Counted from the first letter of the stretch, positions 17,473 to 26,795 are shown. The stretch is DNA of 64,000 nt from Eutrophocola sp964503965 (GCA_964503965.1 CAZDCK010000002.1:106165-170164); one strand, 5' to 3'. The notes: generated from the letters alone by a model not told the origin. Numbers and translations: made by a program.

Positions 17473-18129
17473 TCAGGCTTTAAGACCCCTGAGTATAAAA
17501 TCGATATGGGCATCGGAGTACGCATCAATATCCAAAGGCGCCTGAGTATCGAACTGAAGACGCCATATGGCACTGATCATTGCCGGAGCCATGAGTATCT
17601 GCGTAAAATCTGCGGGAAAAGTAGCCCTGAACTCACCATTGGCTATTCCTTTCTTGATAGCACTTTTTATCAATTCGTTATTGGCGCTGACGATCTCCCT
17701 GAAAAAGAAATCTGCAATCCCGGGAAACCGTGCTGCCTCCCCCATGATCATTGCTACCAACTCGGGCATGTGATCCTTATGCAGGGATTTATACATGCGA
17801 CGAAAGTGGGTTGTGAGCAACTCCGCGGCACTGCCCTGAAACTCAGCGGCAAACTTGAGTGCCTGATCGCGCATCGGAAACAGGTTCTTTCGTACAACTT
17901 CTTCAAACAGCTTTTCCTTGGAGTCGAAATACAGGTAGATAGTGCCCTTGCCGATACCTGCACGCACAGCAACATCATCCAGCTTTGCTGCGGTGAATCC
18001 CTGCAGGGCAAATTCCTGGAAACCGGCATCAATAATGGCATTGCGCCGGGCTTCTTTCTGCAGCTCACGCTTACTCGGAACCTGTTCAGAACCGGTGCAT
18101 TTGGTTTGATCTTTCAGCGCTTGGGCCAC
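17473..18129 (-). CDS. TetR family repressor of the RND pump
   Basis: About 218 residues from GTG 18129; the frame is open to a TTG at 18195, but that would put the first codons inside the operator, so an internal start is preferred. No Shine-Dalgarno decides between them. The DNA-binding helices are AIIDAGFQEFALQGFTAAKL, VAVRAGIGKGTIYLYFDSKE, the classic TetR helix-turn-helix. The C-terminal helical domain is ligand-binding and resembles TetR_C_33-type regulators of efflux. It is divergent from the HlyD/RND genes, with a perfect palindrome in the shared spacer. Confidence 0.88.
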   Translation of the reverse strand: MAQALKDQTKCTGSEQVPSKRELQKEARRNAIIDAGFQEFALQGFTAAKLDDVAVRAGIGKGTIYLYFDSKEKLFEEVVRKNLFPMRDQALKFAAEFQGSAAELLTTHFRRMYKSLHKDHMPELVAMIMGEAARFPGIADFFFREIVSANNELIKSAIKKGIANGEFRATFPADFTQILMAPAMISAIWRLQFDTQAPLDIDAYSDAHIDFILRGLKA

Positions 18130-18148
18130 GTAAATATCCAAATATGTC

Positions 18149-18174
18149 TTGACATTTGAGTCAAAAATTATAAA
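18149..18174 (+). promoter_or_regulatory. Candidate promoter of the efflux operon
   Basis: TTGACA at 18149-18154 is a consensus -35. The best -10-like words are TATAAA at 18169-18174 (spacer 14) or TAAAAC at 18171-18176 (spacer 16); neither is ideal. The TetR operator begins right after it, so bound repressor would block it. Confidence 0.45.
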
Positions 18175-18176
18175 AC

Positions 18177-18194
18177 TGACTGACCAGTCAGTCA
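18177..18194. promoter_or_regulatory. TetR-type operator palindrome
   Basis: TGACTGAC, centre CA, GTCAGTCA: two perfect 8-base half-sites, a form common for TetR/AcrR operators. It lies between the divergent TetR and HlyD genes, 16 bases before the HlyD ATG, and should allow repression of the pump and autoregulation. Confidence 0.8.
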
Positions 18195-18210
18195 ATCAAA
18201 TGGATCAGTA

Positions 18211-19446
18211 ATGAATTCCCCTCTATCCCCTGCTAATAAGCCGCGGAGACCCCTGTGGTTTTTTGTCAGCATTGCCATTCTTGGTGCAGGTGTCGCCAGT
18301 TTCATCCTGCTAAAAGCCCTGAAACCCGTCCCGGAGCAGCGGGACCAGGCCGAACTTATACCGCTGGTCCAGACCACGCCACTTGAATACCGGGACTCCC
18401 CACTACTGATAGAAGGTAATGGCATTATAACTCCCCGGGCCTCCATTACGGTTTCTTCCCAGGTCAGCGGGGAAGTTGTCAGTCTGCATCCCAATCTGGT
18501 ATCCGGTGGAGCCTTTAAAAAGGAGGAGATCCTGGTACAACTTGATAAACGCACCTATGAAGCCAACCTGGCTGAAGCTGAAGCCAACCAGGCTGCGAAT
18601 AAGGCAAACCTGGCCTTTCTGAAAAAGCAGGTCGAGCGAATCCGGTCCCTTAAGGAAGGTGATTATGTTGGCGAGGAAGCCCTCGATGATGTTATCAGCC
18701 GTCTTGCCCAGACCGAAGCAGCTATCGCCCGCCAGGAAGCCATACTTGAAAGTCGTCGTCTGGATCTGGAAAGGACCAGTATCAAGGCCCCCTTCTCTGG
18801 TCGTATATATGACGAAAGCGTGGATATTGGCGACATTGTCTCCCCTGGCCGGGAACTGGCAAGATTCTATGCCAGCGATGAAGTCGAAGTGGTTGTTTCA
18901 CTCAATGCCAATGATTCCGTCTTCATTCCCGGTCTCTGGACACAGGATGAAAGCTCCCATTCACGCAATGCCTGGATTACCGTAGACCATGGCGGCATAA
19001 CTTACCAGTGGCAAGGGTATGTCCATCGTGTTGAATCGGACATCGACATGACGACCCGGACTGTTGATGTGGTTGTTCGCATACCGGATCCTTTCCTGCC
19101 AGGAGAACGCCTTGGTGAATCAACCTCTTCAATAACGCTTGAAGCCCCACCTCTGCTGGTGGGCATGTATTCCAATGTCGCCATTGAAGGAATGAATATA
19201 AACAATCATTTCGTACTACCGGTCAGCGCTCTGCGCAGTAATGACTCTATCTGGGTTATATCCGGAGAAGGCATCCTCAATATCATCCCTGTCGAAGTAA
19301 TCCGCCAGGAAGGTAACCAGGTCGTACTACTGGCTGACGGCCTGCCTGAAGGTACGCCTATTGTGATGAGTGATATTGCCCTGGTTACCGACGGTATGCG
19401 GGTCAGGCTCAATCAGTCTCCAGTCACTGAGGGAGCCATTCTCTGA
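18211..19446 (+). CDS. RND efflux periplasmic adaptor (HlyD/AcrA family)
   Basis: 411 residues. Residues 10-30 form an uncleaved membrane anchor (PLWFFVSIAILGAGVASFIL). Then come a lipoyl half (TVSSQVSGEVVSLHPNLVSG), a coiled-coil hairpin (about 110-190, rich in Ala, Glu and Lys), the second lipoyl half IKAPFSGRIYDESVDIGDIV, and beta-barrel and membrane-proximal domains ending near residue 400. It bridges the inner-membrane RND pump and an outer-membrane channel. Its TGA overlaps the pump ATG by one base. No TolC-type gene follows, so the channel must be encoded elsewhere. Confidence 0.92.
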   Translation: MNSPLSPANKPRRPLWFFVSIAILGAGVASFILLKALKPVPEQRDQAELIPLVQTTPLEYRDSPLLIEGNGIITPRASITVSSQVSGEVVSLHPNLVSGGAFKKEEILVQLDKRTYEANLAEAEANQAANKANLAFLKKQVERIRSLKEGDYVGEEALDDVISRLAQTEAAIARQEAILESRRLDLERTSIKAPFSGRIYDESVDIGDIVSPGRELARFYASDEVEVVVSLNANDSVFIPGLWTQDESSHSRNAWITVDHGGITYQWQGYVHRVESDIDMTTRTVDVVVRIPDPFLPGERLGESTSSITLEAPPLLVGMYSNVAIEGMNINNHFVLPVSALRSNDSIWVISGEGILNIIPVEVIRQEGNQVVLLADGLPEGTPIVMSDIALVTDGMRVRLNQSPVTEGAIL

Positions 19447-22400
19447 TGAACGGTATTATTTCATGGATGGCCCGCAACGGAGTCGCCGCGAATCTGCTGA
19501 TGGTTTTCATGCTGATCGCAGGCGCCGCTAATTTTTTCCAGATCACCGTCAAGCTTTTCCCTGAACTGGATGAAAACATCATCACTGTCAGTGTGATTTA
19601 TCCTGGCGCTTCGCCGACCGAGGTAGAAGAATCCATTATTCGCCGTATTGAGGAAAAAGTGGAGAGTGTCGAGGAAATACTCGATATCACTGCTGTAGCC
19701 AATGAAGGCATGGGTACGGTCACCATTGAGCTGGTTCAGGGTGCAGACACCCAACTCAGGCTCGATGATATTACTTCCCAGGTAGACCAGATTACTACGT
19801 TCCCTGTAGATGCCGAAGAGCCCCAGATCAGCCTGCGCAGCAATTCACAGCGCGCTTTGCAGCTTGTCGTAGGAGGTAATACCAGTGAGCGGGAGCTGAA
19901 AGAACTGGCCAATCGAATCAAGGATGACCTGGCCTTTAAGGAAGGCATTTCGATTGTCGATATTTCAGGTACCCGCGATTATGAAATTTCTATAGAAGCC
20001 TCGAATGACGCCCTGCGCAGCCAGGGGCTTACACTGACCGATATATCTGCGGCCGTTCGCCAGGAAAGCCTGGAATTACCTGGCGGTGAAATTGAAACGC
20101 CCAGCGAAGAACTGGTCCTGCGGACGCTCGGCCGTAATTATGACAAACAGGATTTCGAGGAAATAGTACTCAAGACCGGTGAAAATGGTGGTCGTATCGT
20201 GTTGGGCGATGTTGCCACAGTCAGTGATGGCTTCACAGATACAGATCTTGTGAATCTCTATGACGGCATCCCTGCTGTCATGATAAATGTCATGCGTGTA
20301 GGTGAAGAACAGATTCTGGACATTGCAAACATTGTTGAAGATTATCTGGTAGAGGAGCTCCAGCCTACATTACCTGATGGTGTTTTTGCTGTAATTGGTC
20401 GCAATGAAGCTTCCGTTATCAAGGATCGCCTGAGCATTCTGGTGGAAAACGGCATCATGGGACTTATCCTGGTCGTACTGACCCTGACAATTTTTCTGGA
20501 ATGGCGAGTCGCAAAATGGACCAGTCTTGGAATTCTAATCTCCTTCATTGGTGTATTTACCATCATGCGCATCTTTGGCATCAGTATCAACGTGCTCTCA
20601 TCCATCGGCTTTCTACTGGCAATCGGGATCGTAGTGGATGATGCTATCGTCGTAGGAGAGAATATTTTTGCGCGCCAGGAAACCGGCATTCATCCATTAA
20701 AGGCGGCCATCGAAGGTGCCCAGCGTATTTCGATTCCGGTTATTTTTGCTGTAGCGACAACCATAGCGGCTTTCAGCTCCCTGCTGACACTGCCCGGCAC
20801 CCTTGGCGGCTTGCTTGGCAACGTACCTGCGGTGGTGATCAGTGTCCTGTTTCTGTCTGTAGCGGAAGCCCTGCTTGTTCTTCCTTATCACCTGTCACAC
20901 CAGATAATCGATGATGATCCCAAAGAACATACGGGTATTATCGCCCTGCTTGACCGGGTCCATAAAAAAATTGGCGAGGGTTTCCAGTGGTTCGTCAACG
21001 GCCCCCTGGAAAGATCCCTGGAATTTGTCACGCATCACCCCTGGGTGGCTATTACCTCGTCTATCAGTCTGCTTTTCATCACTGCGGGCATTCTGGCCGG
21101 TGGGTATGTGAAATTCACCTTCTTCCCGGAAATCGAGGGTGACAACGTCATAGCGAGCATCGAACTGCCTTCCGGTGCCACAGTTGAACGCACCCAGTCC
21201 GTCGTTAACCGCCTGGAAGAAGAAGCCATACGACTCGGGCAGGAGTTTGATGCTCTGGTAGAAACCGGAGATCCTGCCATCAAGTCCATGAACATCCTGG
21301 TGGGTTCACAGGACAGTGGACAGGCCAGCCCACTGGGAGGTGGAGCGGGTGCTTCCACATCAAATGTAGCGACTGTCGTACTGGAACTGACCCCTCCGGA
21401 GAATCGCAGTTTCGCCTCCAGCGAGTTTGAGGACCGATGGCGCGAGGCTGTTGGCCTGGTGCCGGAAGCCCGCAAATTGACCTATTCTTCAGAACAAATG
21501 AGTTTTGGCGATCCTGTACGTGTCGAACTGACTGCAGCTAGTGATGCCACCCTGGACTCGGTTGTCAACGATGTGGAAGCCGAACTGAGACAACTAACTG
21601 GTGTCTTTGATGTCAAAAATGACCGGGATACGGGTAAGCGGGAAATCACCTTCCAGCTTAAACCCGAAGCCCGCTCCTATGGATTGACCCTGCAATCACT
21701 GGCATTTCAGGTAAGGGCCGCCTTTTTCGGCGATGAGTCCCTGAGGGTACAGCGCGGCCGTGAAGATGTCAGGGTGTACATCCGTCTGCCCCAGGATGAG
21801 CGTAATTCCATGGATGACCTGCAATCCTACCGAATCAGGACACCGCAGGGGTTTGTGCCTCTCGGTGAAGTAGCAGAACTGCAGGAAGGTACAAGCCCCA
21901 CAGCCATCAACCGTCGCAATGGTCGCCGCATTATTGCTGTTACTGCCAATGTGGATTCAGCCGTAATTACCAGTAATGAAGTAAACGGATACATCATGTC
22001 CAGCCTGATGCCTGGTATCCAGCAACGCTACCCGGATCTGACCTATGACTTTGGTGGCGAGCAACGTGAGCAGGCCAGAACAGCTCCGGCTATCCTGTTG
22101 AACTTCATGTATGCCCTGGTGGCGATTTATGCCATGCTGGCTATCGCGTTCAAATCCTACATCCAGCCTCTGGTCGTAATGTGTGTCATTCCATTCGGTG
22201 TCTTTGGTGCCATCATGGGCCACCTGTTGATGGGCATGAATATGTCCCTGCTGAGTGTCTTTGGCATTATCGGGCTGTCGGGAGTAATCGTGAATGGTGC
22301 CCTTGTAATGATCGATTTCATCAACGAGGAAGTACGCAATGGTATGGAATATCATAAGGCAATAGTAGAAGGCGCCAAGAACCGTTTCCGCCCCATCTTC

Positions 22401-22631
22401 CTCACGTCTATTACCACCTTCCTAGGCGTGGCGCCGCTGGTATTTGAAACCAGCGTCCAGGCCCAGTTCCTGATCCCGGTAGCGTTGAGTGTGGGGTTTG
22501 GTGTGCTGTTTGGCACGGGGATTCTGTTAGGGCTGGTCCCTGCCATCATGTCCCTGATCAAACCTCCCGCCCTGGTCCCGGAACTCGATCATAGCGGGCA
22601 GCCTATCGATGATGCTTTCCAGCAAGCCTGA
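19446..22631 (+). CDS. RND family efflux permease (HAE1-like)
   Basis: 1061 residues, the standard size of a proton-driven RND pump. The first transmembrane helix lies at residues 12-31. The periplasmic domain has FPELDENIITVSVIYPGASP and EVEESIIRRIEEKVE. The TM4 segment IGFLLAIGIVVDDAIVVGEN carries the paired Asp residues of the proton relay, and a Lys-containing or equivalent TM10 segment lies near residue 930. Repeated halves are visible (FMYALVAIYAMLAIAF, GVIVNGALVMIDFINEEV). It works with the upstream adaptor; substrates are probably hydrophobic toxic compounds. Control by the TetR gene at 17,473 is expected. Confidence 0.93.
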   Translation: MNGIISWMARNGVAANLLMVFMLIAGAANFFQITVKLFPELDENIITVSVIYPGASPTEVEESIIRRIEEKVESVEEILDITAVANEGMGTVTIELVQGADTQLRLDDITSQVDQITTFPVDAEEPQISLRSNSQRALQLVVGGNTSERELKELANRIKDDLAFKEGISIVDISGTRDYEISIEASNDALRSQGLTLTDISAAVRQESLELPGGEIETPSEELVLRTLGRNYDKQDFEEIVLKTGENGGRIVLGDVATVSDGFTDTDLVNLYDGIPAVMINVMRVGEEQILDIANIVEDYLVEELQPTLPDGVFAVIGRNEASVIKDRLSILVENGIMGLILVVLTLTIFLEWRVAKWTSLGILISFIGVFTIMRIFGISINVLSSIGFLLAIGIVVDDAIVVGENIFARQETGIHPLKAAIEGAQRISIPVIFAVATTIAAFSSLLTLPGTLGGLLGNVPAVVISVLFLSVAEALLVLPYHLSHQIIDDDPKEHTGIIALLDRVHKKIGEGFQWFVNGPLERSLEFVTHHPWVAITSSISLLFITAGILAGGYVKFTFFPEIEGDNVIASIELPSGATVERTQSVVNRLEEEAIRLGQEFDALVETGDPAIKSMNILVGSQDSGQASPLGGGAGASTSNVATVVLELTPPENRSFASSEFEDRWREAVGLVPEARKLTYSSEQMSFGDPVRVELTAASDATLDSVVNDVEAELRQLTGVFDVKNDRDTGKREITFQLKPEARSYGLTLQSLAFQVRAAFFGDESLRVQRGREDVRVYIRLPQDERNSMDDLQSYRIRTPQGFVPLGEVAELQEGTSPTAINRRNGRRIIAVTANVDSAVITSNEVNGYIMSSLMPGIQQRYPDLTYDFGGEQREQARTAPAILLNFMYALVAIYAMLAIAFKSYIQPLVVMCVIPFGVFGAIMGHLLMGMNMSLLSVFGIIGLSGVIVNGALVMIDFINEEVRNGMEYHKAIVEGAKNRFRPIFLTSITTFLGVAPLVFETSVQAQFLIPVALSVGFGVLFGTGILLGLVPAIMSLIKPPALVPELDHSGQPIDDAFQQA

Positions 22632-22656
22632 TACTACTTCTTACCACCACCTGGAT

Positions 22657-22694
22657 TTATCCATTTCCTGAAACCGACCTCAGGAAATGGATAA
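22657..22694. terminator. 15-base perfect inverted repeat at convergent gene ends
   Basis: TTATCCATTTCCTGA (22657-22671), loop AACCGACC, TCAGGAAATGGATAA (22680-22694). It covers the stop codon of the minus-strand hydrolase gene and lies 25 bases after the RND stop. No T run follows on either strand. It may act as a terminator or as an mRNA 3'-end stabiliser. Confidence 0.6.
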
Positions 22695-23394
22695 CCCTGC
22701 TCCAGGCATCGTCACTAGCACTCTTGTTATAACGTTCAGGCACAGGGAAATTCTGGAAAGCATGCCCCGCTCCATCGTACTGGTGAAATTCATGGGTGAC
22801 TCCGGCCGCTGACAGGGCCGCACTGTAATCATCAACATCTTCCGGCGATGGATTAGTATCCTCATTACCGAAGAAGCCAATCACAGGACAGGAAATATTA
22901 CCTGTTAACTCAATCGGTGGTGTACTCCCTTCACCCATTCCTTTCTTGATATTGCCTCCATAGAACACGGCAAGCGCGGAGAACTGGCTGATGTGGCACG
23001 CTGCCAGCCAGGCCACTCTCCCTCCCCAACAGTGACCTACCATCGCAATATGATCTGATTGCACATTCTCTTGTGCTGCCAGCAAGTCAAAGGCTGCACG
23101 CACATCTTTTACCATCCAGTCATCACGACTTTCCGCTTTCTTCCTGTCCATGGCGTCCGTTTTTGACCACCAGTGAAAAATAAAAGGAACGGCAACGGCA
23201 AAGCCGTTATCTGCAAAACGCTGCGCGGTAGTGAGTGTGAATGTGTCGTTTTCAATACCTGTATGCCCGACCGGGATATGCTGGGCCAGTACTATACCTG
23301 GGAAGGGACCCTTCCCTTTCGGTATAAAAAGGAAAATTTCCATAGAACTGTGATCAATATCGACAGTGTGAATGGTGTAATTGAAGCGGGTCAT
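22657..23394 (-). CDS. Dienelactone hydrolase family protein
   Basis: 245 residues, alpha/beta hydrolase. The nucleophile is Cys122 in VGHCWGGRVAWL, the Asp lies in FFGNEDTNPSPEDV, and the His is in YDGAGHAFQNF; Cys-Asp-His is the dienelactone hydrolase triad. Known members open dienelactone to maleylacetate in the chlorocatechol or related ring-cleavage routes. It is the last gene of the cluster with an intradiol dioxygenase, and its ATG overlaps the stop of the dehydrogenase gene by one base. The C-terminal codons form one arm of a 15-base inverted repeat. Confidence 0.88.
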   Translation of the reverse strand: MTRFNYTIHTVDIDHSSMEIFLFIPKGKGPFPGIVLAQHIPVGHTGIENDTFTLTTAQRFADNGFAVAVPFIFHWWSKTDAMDRKKAESRDDWMVKDVRAAFDLLAAQENVQSDHIAMVGHCWGGRVAWLAACHISQFSALAVFYGGNIKKGMGEGSTPPIELTGNISCPVIGFFGNEDTNPSPEDVDDYSAALSAAGVTHEFHQYDGAGHAFQNFPVPERYNKSASDDAWSRVIHFLRSVSGNG

Positions 23395-24401
23395 CAGAGA
23401 ATGTCTTTTTCACTGACCTGGTTGAGTAGTAACTGGCCATTTCTGATACGGTATAGATTTTCAATGAACAGTTCGTCGCTGCGGGCCAGCATACCACTGC
23501 CCCCATTTGAGCAGTGTGGTGTTAACGTTACTGAAGGATGAGACCAGAACCAGGCATCTGCTGGAAGTGGTTCATCACGAAAGACATCCAGAATTGCATG
23601 GCCAGGCTTACCGTCATCCAGTGCCTTCCTGAGATCATTTTCAACAACGATATCACCACGGGCAATATTCACCAGGGTAGATTCATCTTTCATATTGGCC
23701 AGGAAATTCCTGTCAACCAGGTCCCTCGTGTCATCATTGGATGCACAGGCCAGGACGACAATATCGGCCTGGGCGAGATATTCATTCATATTATCCAGTT
23801 GGCAGACCTGGTCAGCCAACCCTTCATCCTTCTTGCCGCGTCGCACAGCCGTGATATCCACTCCAAACCCCCTGGCACGCTGGGCTATTTGCCTGCCAAT
23901 ATGCCCGAAGCCAATGATCAGCCATCTTGTGCGACTGATTTCACGAAAAGGACGGTATTTCCAGACAGCTTGTGACTGATTCTCCTCAAAGGCCGGTAAA
24001 TTCTGGTAGAGCGCCAGCACGCGCGCCATCACATATTCAGCAATGGCTATGGCCTGGGAATGATTGTTGGTAATGGTGACACCCTTGCGCAACAACTCCA
24101 GGTAAGGCCCCATATCGAGTCCCGTATTGATGGTATGAAGCCATTTGACATCCCGGTAATTTTTCAGGAGTTCAAAGTACTGTTTCATAACGGGGGTCTT
24201 GAACATTTCCGAGTGGATCCAGAAATAATCCGGATGCACTTTTTCCTGAGTGATCGTCTCGCCACCGTGCGTCATCTGCCCGGCTTCATCGATCAATACC
24301 ACATCCAGATCCGGTGCCGCATGCGCTATGCGCTCCCTGAGGCGTTCATAGGATGGCTTGTAGTAAAGGGCCTGGATTTTATGCTGGTGCAATTCAAACA
24401 T
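23394..24401 (-). CDS. D-isomer 2-hydroxyacid dehydrogenase
   Basis: 335 residues. The NAD-binding core is IIGFGHIGRQIAQRARGFGV (GxGxxG), followed by the substrate Arg in VNIARGDIV, the Glu of the catalytic pair in VFRDEPLPADA and the catalytic His in TLTPHCSNGG. The N-terminal catalytic domain contains HTINTGLDMG and NNHSQAIAIAEYVMA. It reduces or oxidises a 2-oxo/2-hydroxy acid with NAD(P)H. In the ring-cleavage cluster a role on a cleavage product is possible, but the classical maleylacetate reductase is a different (iron alcohol dehydrogenase) family. Confidence 0.88.
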   Translation of the reverse strand: MFELHQHKIQALYYKPSYERLRERIAHAAPDLDVVLIDEAGQMTHGGETITQEKVHPDYFWIHSEMFKTPVMKQYFELLKNYRDVKWLHTINTGLDMGPYLELLRKGVTITNNHSQAIAIAEYVMARVLALYQNLPAFEENQSQAVWKYRPFREISRTRWLIIGFGHIGRQIAQRARGFGVDITAVRRGKKDEGLADQVCQLDNMNEYLAQADIVVLACASNDDTRDLVDRNFLANMKDESTLVNIARGDIVVENDLRKALDDGKPGHAILDVFRDEPLPADAWFWSHPSVTLTPHCSNGGSGMLARSDELFIENLYRIRNGQLLLNQVSEKDIL

Positions 24402-24420
24402 GACTGTTATCTATCAGTGT

Positions 24421-25779
24421 TTACTCAAAACTGAAAATATCCACGTCATTTTTCGGCTTTTCCATGCCTTCCTCGTGATACTTCTCCCAGATCTCTGCCC
24501 AGGGTCTGCCATACATATCCGGCACATAGGCCTCATAGGTATCACCTGGGCTCAGGGGCGTCGCGATTCCATCAACAGCAAAGATCGTCTGGACACATTC
24601 AATATAGGTGTAAGGATCTTCTTCCCGAAGGCTACTGACACGGCGAAGGTTGCGAACAACACGTACTGGTTCAACAAGTGCTTCAGGATCATAAAAAATG
24701 GCTTCATGATTGAGGTGGGTGATGTTGCCATCATCATCCCTGACCGGCGTATAGATTTCCACCGTCTGCAGTTTGTTTGAAAATTCATATTGGGAGTGAG
24801 CCATCCAGCCCTGGATATTGGAGGTCCATGAAATGGCCACCTCTCCATCCCAGAAGCCCACGCTGTCACCGTACCAGCGCGGAACGTCCTGCCCAAGGCG
24901 GGGAATAGCCCCATCAAGAATGAATTCACGACCGAAATACACCTCAGTGAGAAAGTTGCGGGCCACGCCCGCCTTGATTTCAAGCACATCCGGCGTAACG
25001 ATAATTTCATGGTTCTGCATCAGTGTCGAAGCAAAATGCCAGCGCCGCATGAATCCTTCCGGCCAGCAATACTGTGAAGGCCACTGTGACTGTCCCCTGG
25101 CCTGGTGATAGGCTTCCTGAACCAGTCTCTGCTGGTATTCGGGTGTCAGCAATGACAGGACTGTCGGGATCTGTGTCACCATCATGCCATACCAACTCCC
25201 CTGCAAGCCGCCCGGCCCGCCTTCATCCCAGAAGTAACGACCACTGATCTCACCCGGAACAGTGGCATAGGTATGCTCCGTTGGGCCGCCTCTGCTCCGC
25301 GTCTCTTCCAGCAGCGCCTCATAATGGGACTGGGCAGAATCAAAGTCATAGGGGCTGACAATGGATTCACGTGGATAATTCCGGTCACAGAATCCCCATG
25401 CCGCCGTAGCCGGGGGGTTGTCTCCCCCCATATTAGGCCCCGGATAGGCACCACCCTGGGCTTCCAGGGCAAACCCGGAGTTGCAGCGCCAGTAACGGGC
25501 ATCCATCCACAGGTCTTTATCCCGGTAAAAATCCGTGGTTGAGAAAAGATCAACGGGTAAAGCATCCACATCATCAGGTACATCACCGTTTTCCGCGGCT
25601 ACTGCGGCAAACCCGAAAAAATTGGTTGGTCCGACAGTCGGATACTGACTCGCATCATCAACAGGTGCCCCACGGCCCACACTATCAAAGCCAATATCCG
25701 GCATCATCTGGGCCAGCGTGCCCACACTGGTAAAAATACCGAGTATGCACCCAGTCAAGCAAACTGCGTATCTGTTCAT
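24421..25779 (-). CDS. Secreted protein of unknown function in a ring-cleavage cluster
   Basis: 452 residues with a signal peptide (residues 1-23, ending TLAQ). I do not recognise a named family. The second half resembles a widespread set of uncharacterised exported proteins with the pattern W-GDS-G-WDG followed by a conserved strand-rich tail: here VPRWYGDSVGFWDGEVA, then YEFSNKLQTVEIYTP, then LNHEAIFYDPEALVEPV. Cysteine pairs (WRCNSGF, GFCDRNYP, QYCWPEG) suggest disulfides. It is 18 bases downstream of the dioxygenase gene and 19 bases upstream of the dehydrogenase gene, clearly in one operon. It may act on a phenolic compound or be a binding protein, but there is no direct evidence. Confidence 0.6.
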   Translation of the reverse strand: MNRYAVCLTGCILGIFTSVGTLAQMMPDIGFDSVGRGAPVDDASQYPTVGPTNFFGFAAVAAENGDVPDDVDALPVDLFSTTDFYRDKDLWMDARYWRCNSGFALEAQGGAYPGPNMGGDNPPATAAWGFCDRNYPRESIVSPYDFDSAQSHYEALLEETRSRGGPTEHTYATVPGEISGRYFWDEGGPGGLQGSWYGMMVTQIPTVLSLLTPEYQQRLVQEAYHQARGQSQWPSQYCWPEGFMRRWHFASTLMQNHEIIVTPDVLEIKAGVARNFLTEVYFGREFILDGAIPRLGQDVPRWYGDSVGFWDGEVAISWTSNIQGWMAHSQYEFSNKLQTVEIYTPVRDDDGNITHLNHEAIFYDPEALVEPVRVVRNLRRVSSLREEDPYTYIECVQTIFAVDGIATPLSPGDTYEAYVPDMYGRPWAEIWEKYHEEGMEKPKNDVDIFSFE

Positions 25780-25797
25780 GATCTATTCCGTTTTTGC

Positions 25798-26658
25798 TCA
25801 GGGAAGGACAAAGGTGTAATCCAGGGTATAGAAAGGCTTGTCGACCCCTTTTGCAGCCATTTCAGCGGGATCTGTATGTTCATCAAGATCCACCCTGAAG
25901 TCCTTCACGGAAAAAATCGTATCCGAATCCACATATGGAGAACGGTTGAAATACATCATGGTTGTAAATTCGTCATGCCCGTCCGCATGAATCTTGTAAT
26001 GGATGTGTGCTGCGCGGTAACCATGACGACCCAACTGATCCAGCATGGTGCCGGTTGGACCATCCAGGGGGACCGGATAGTCTCCTGGTGCCACTGTTCC
26101 TACATCGAATTCACCATCTTCTCCAGTGGTGAATCGGCCGTAGAAATTCCATTCAGGCAAGTGCTCACGCTGGACGAAATAGTATCCATCCCCATTGGGC
26201 TGCCAGATATCGACCTTGGCACCCACCACCGGACTGCCATTAGCATCAACAACGCGGTGATGGATAAACAAAGGATCATCATTTTCACGAATATCGCCAA
26301 TAACCTCACCGGATTGACGCTCAGGCAGTCCCGGAATATAGAGAGGACCTTCCACATTCATTTCAGTGGTTTTATTGTTATTGGCATCTTCCAGAAGCAC
26401 TGCAATTTCAGAAATACCCAGGCAGTCAGACATCAAGTGGATTTCTCCCATGGGAAAATCCTGGTTGGGCTGGGCCAGTTTGAAAAGAAACTGGCGGCCG
26501 ATTTCAAGCTCTTCTGTGGTCAGGTTGACCTCTTTCTGGAAAGCGTGCAAATGTTTGATCAGGCAGCTGTAGATTTCATGAAGTCGCGGATTTTTTTTAC
26601 CGCCATCCCCATGGTTGATCACGGCATCAGTAATGTTTTCAAGTGTAATGGCTGTCAT
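25798..26658 (-). CDS. Intradiol ring-cleavage dioxygenase
   Basis: 286 residues, a cytoplasmic non-haem Fe(III) enzyme that cleaves a catechol-type ring between the hydroxyls. The iron ligands are Tyr107 (EGPLYIPG), Tyr194 (PGDYPVPLDGPTG) and the pair His218/His220 (RHGYRAAHIHYKI). The N-terminal helical linker (about residues 1-95) is the dimerisation domain of catechol and hydroxyquinol 1,2-dioxygenases. Choosing catechol or hydroxyquinol needs modelling. It is first in the operon with the unknown secreted protein, the 2-hydroxyacid dehydrogenase and the dienelactone hydrolase, which fits ring cleavage followed by lactone opening. Confidence 0.9.
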   Translation of the reverse strand: MTAITLENITDAVINHGDGGKKNPRLHEIYSCLIKHLHAFQKEVNLTTEELEIGRQFLFKLAQPNQDFPMGEIHLMSDCLGISEIAVLLEDANNNKTTEMNVEGPLYIPGLPERQSGEVIGDIRENDDPLFIHHRVVDANGSPVVGAKVDIWQPNGDGYYFVQREHLPEWNFYGRFTTGEDGEFDVGTVAPGDYPVPLDGPTGTMLDQLGRHGYRAAHIHYKIHADGHDEFTTMMYFNRSPYVDSDTIFSVKDFRVDLDEHTDPAEMAAKGVDKPFYTLDYTFVLP

Positions 26659-26795
26659 GCTCGGATTCCCCTTTCATCCCTTGACGATAATCGTTGTTCA
26701 TTGATGTCCGGCTTGGTAAATTCATGGACATGAAATCCATGATACCGCTTAATCAAAATTAATCCACTCCCGGCAACCGGGTCAGAGAGTCCACT

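Noticed and set aside
25876..26733. 285-codon plus-strand frame
   Set aside because: Antisense to the intradiol dioxygenase whose active-site residues are intact.
26722..26742. TCATGGA / TCCATGA inverted repeat as an operator
   Set aside because: Only 7 bases per arm and no regulator gene nearby.
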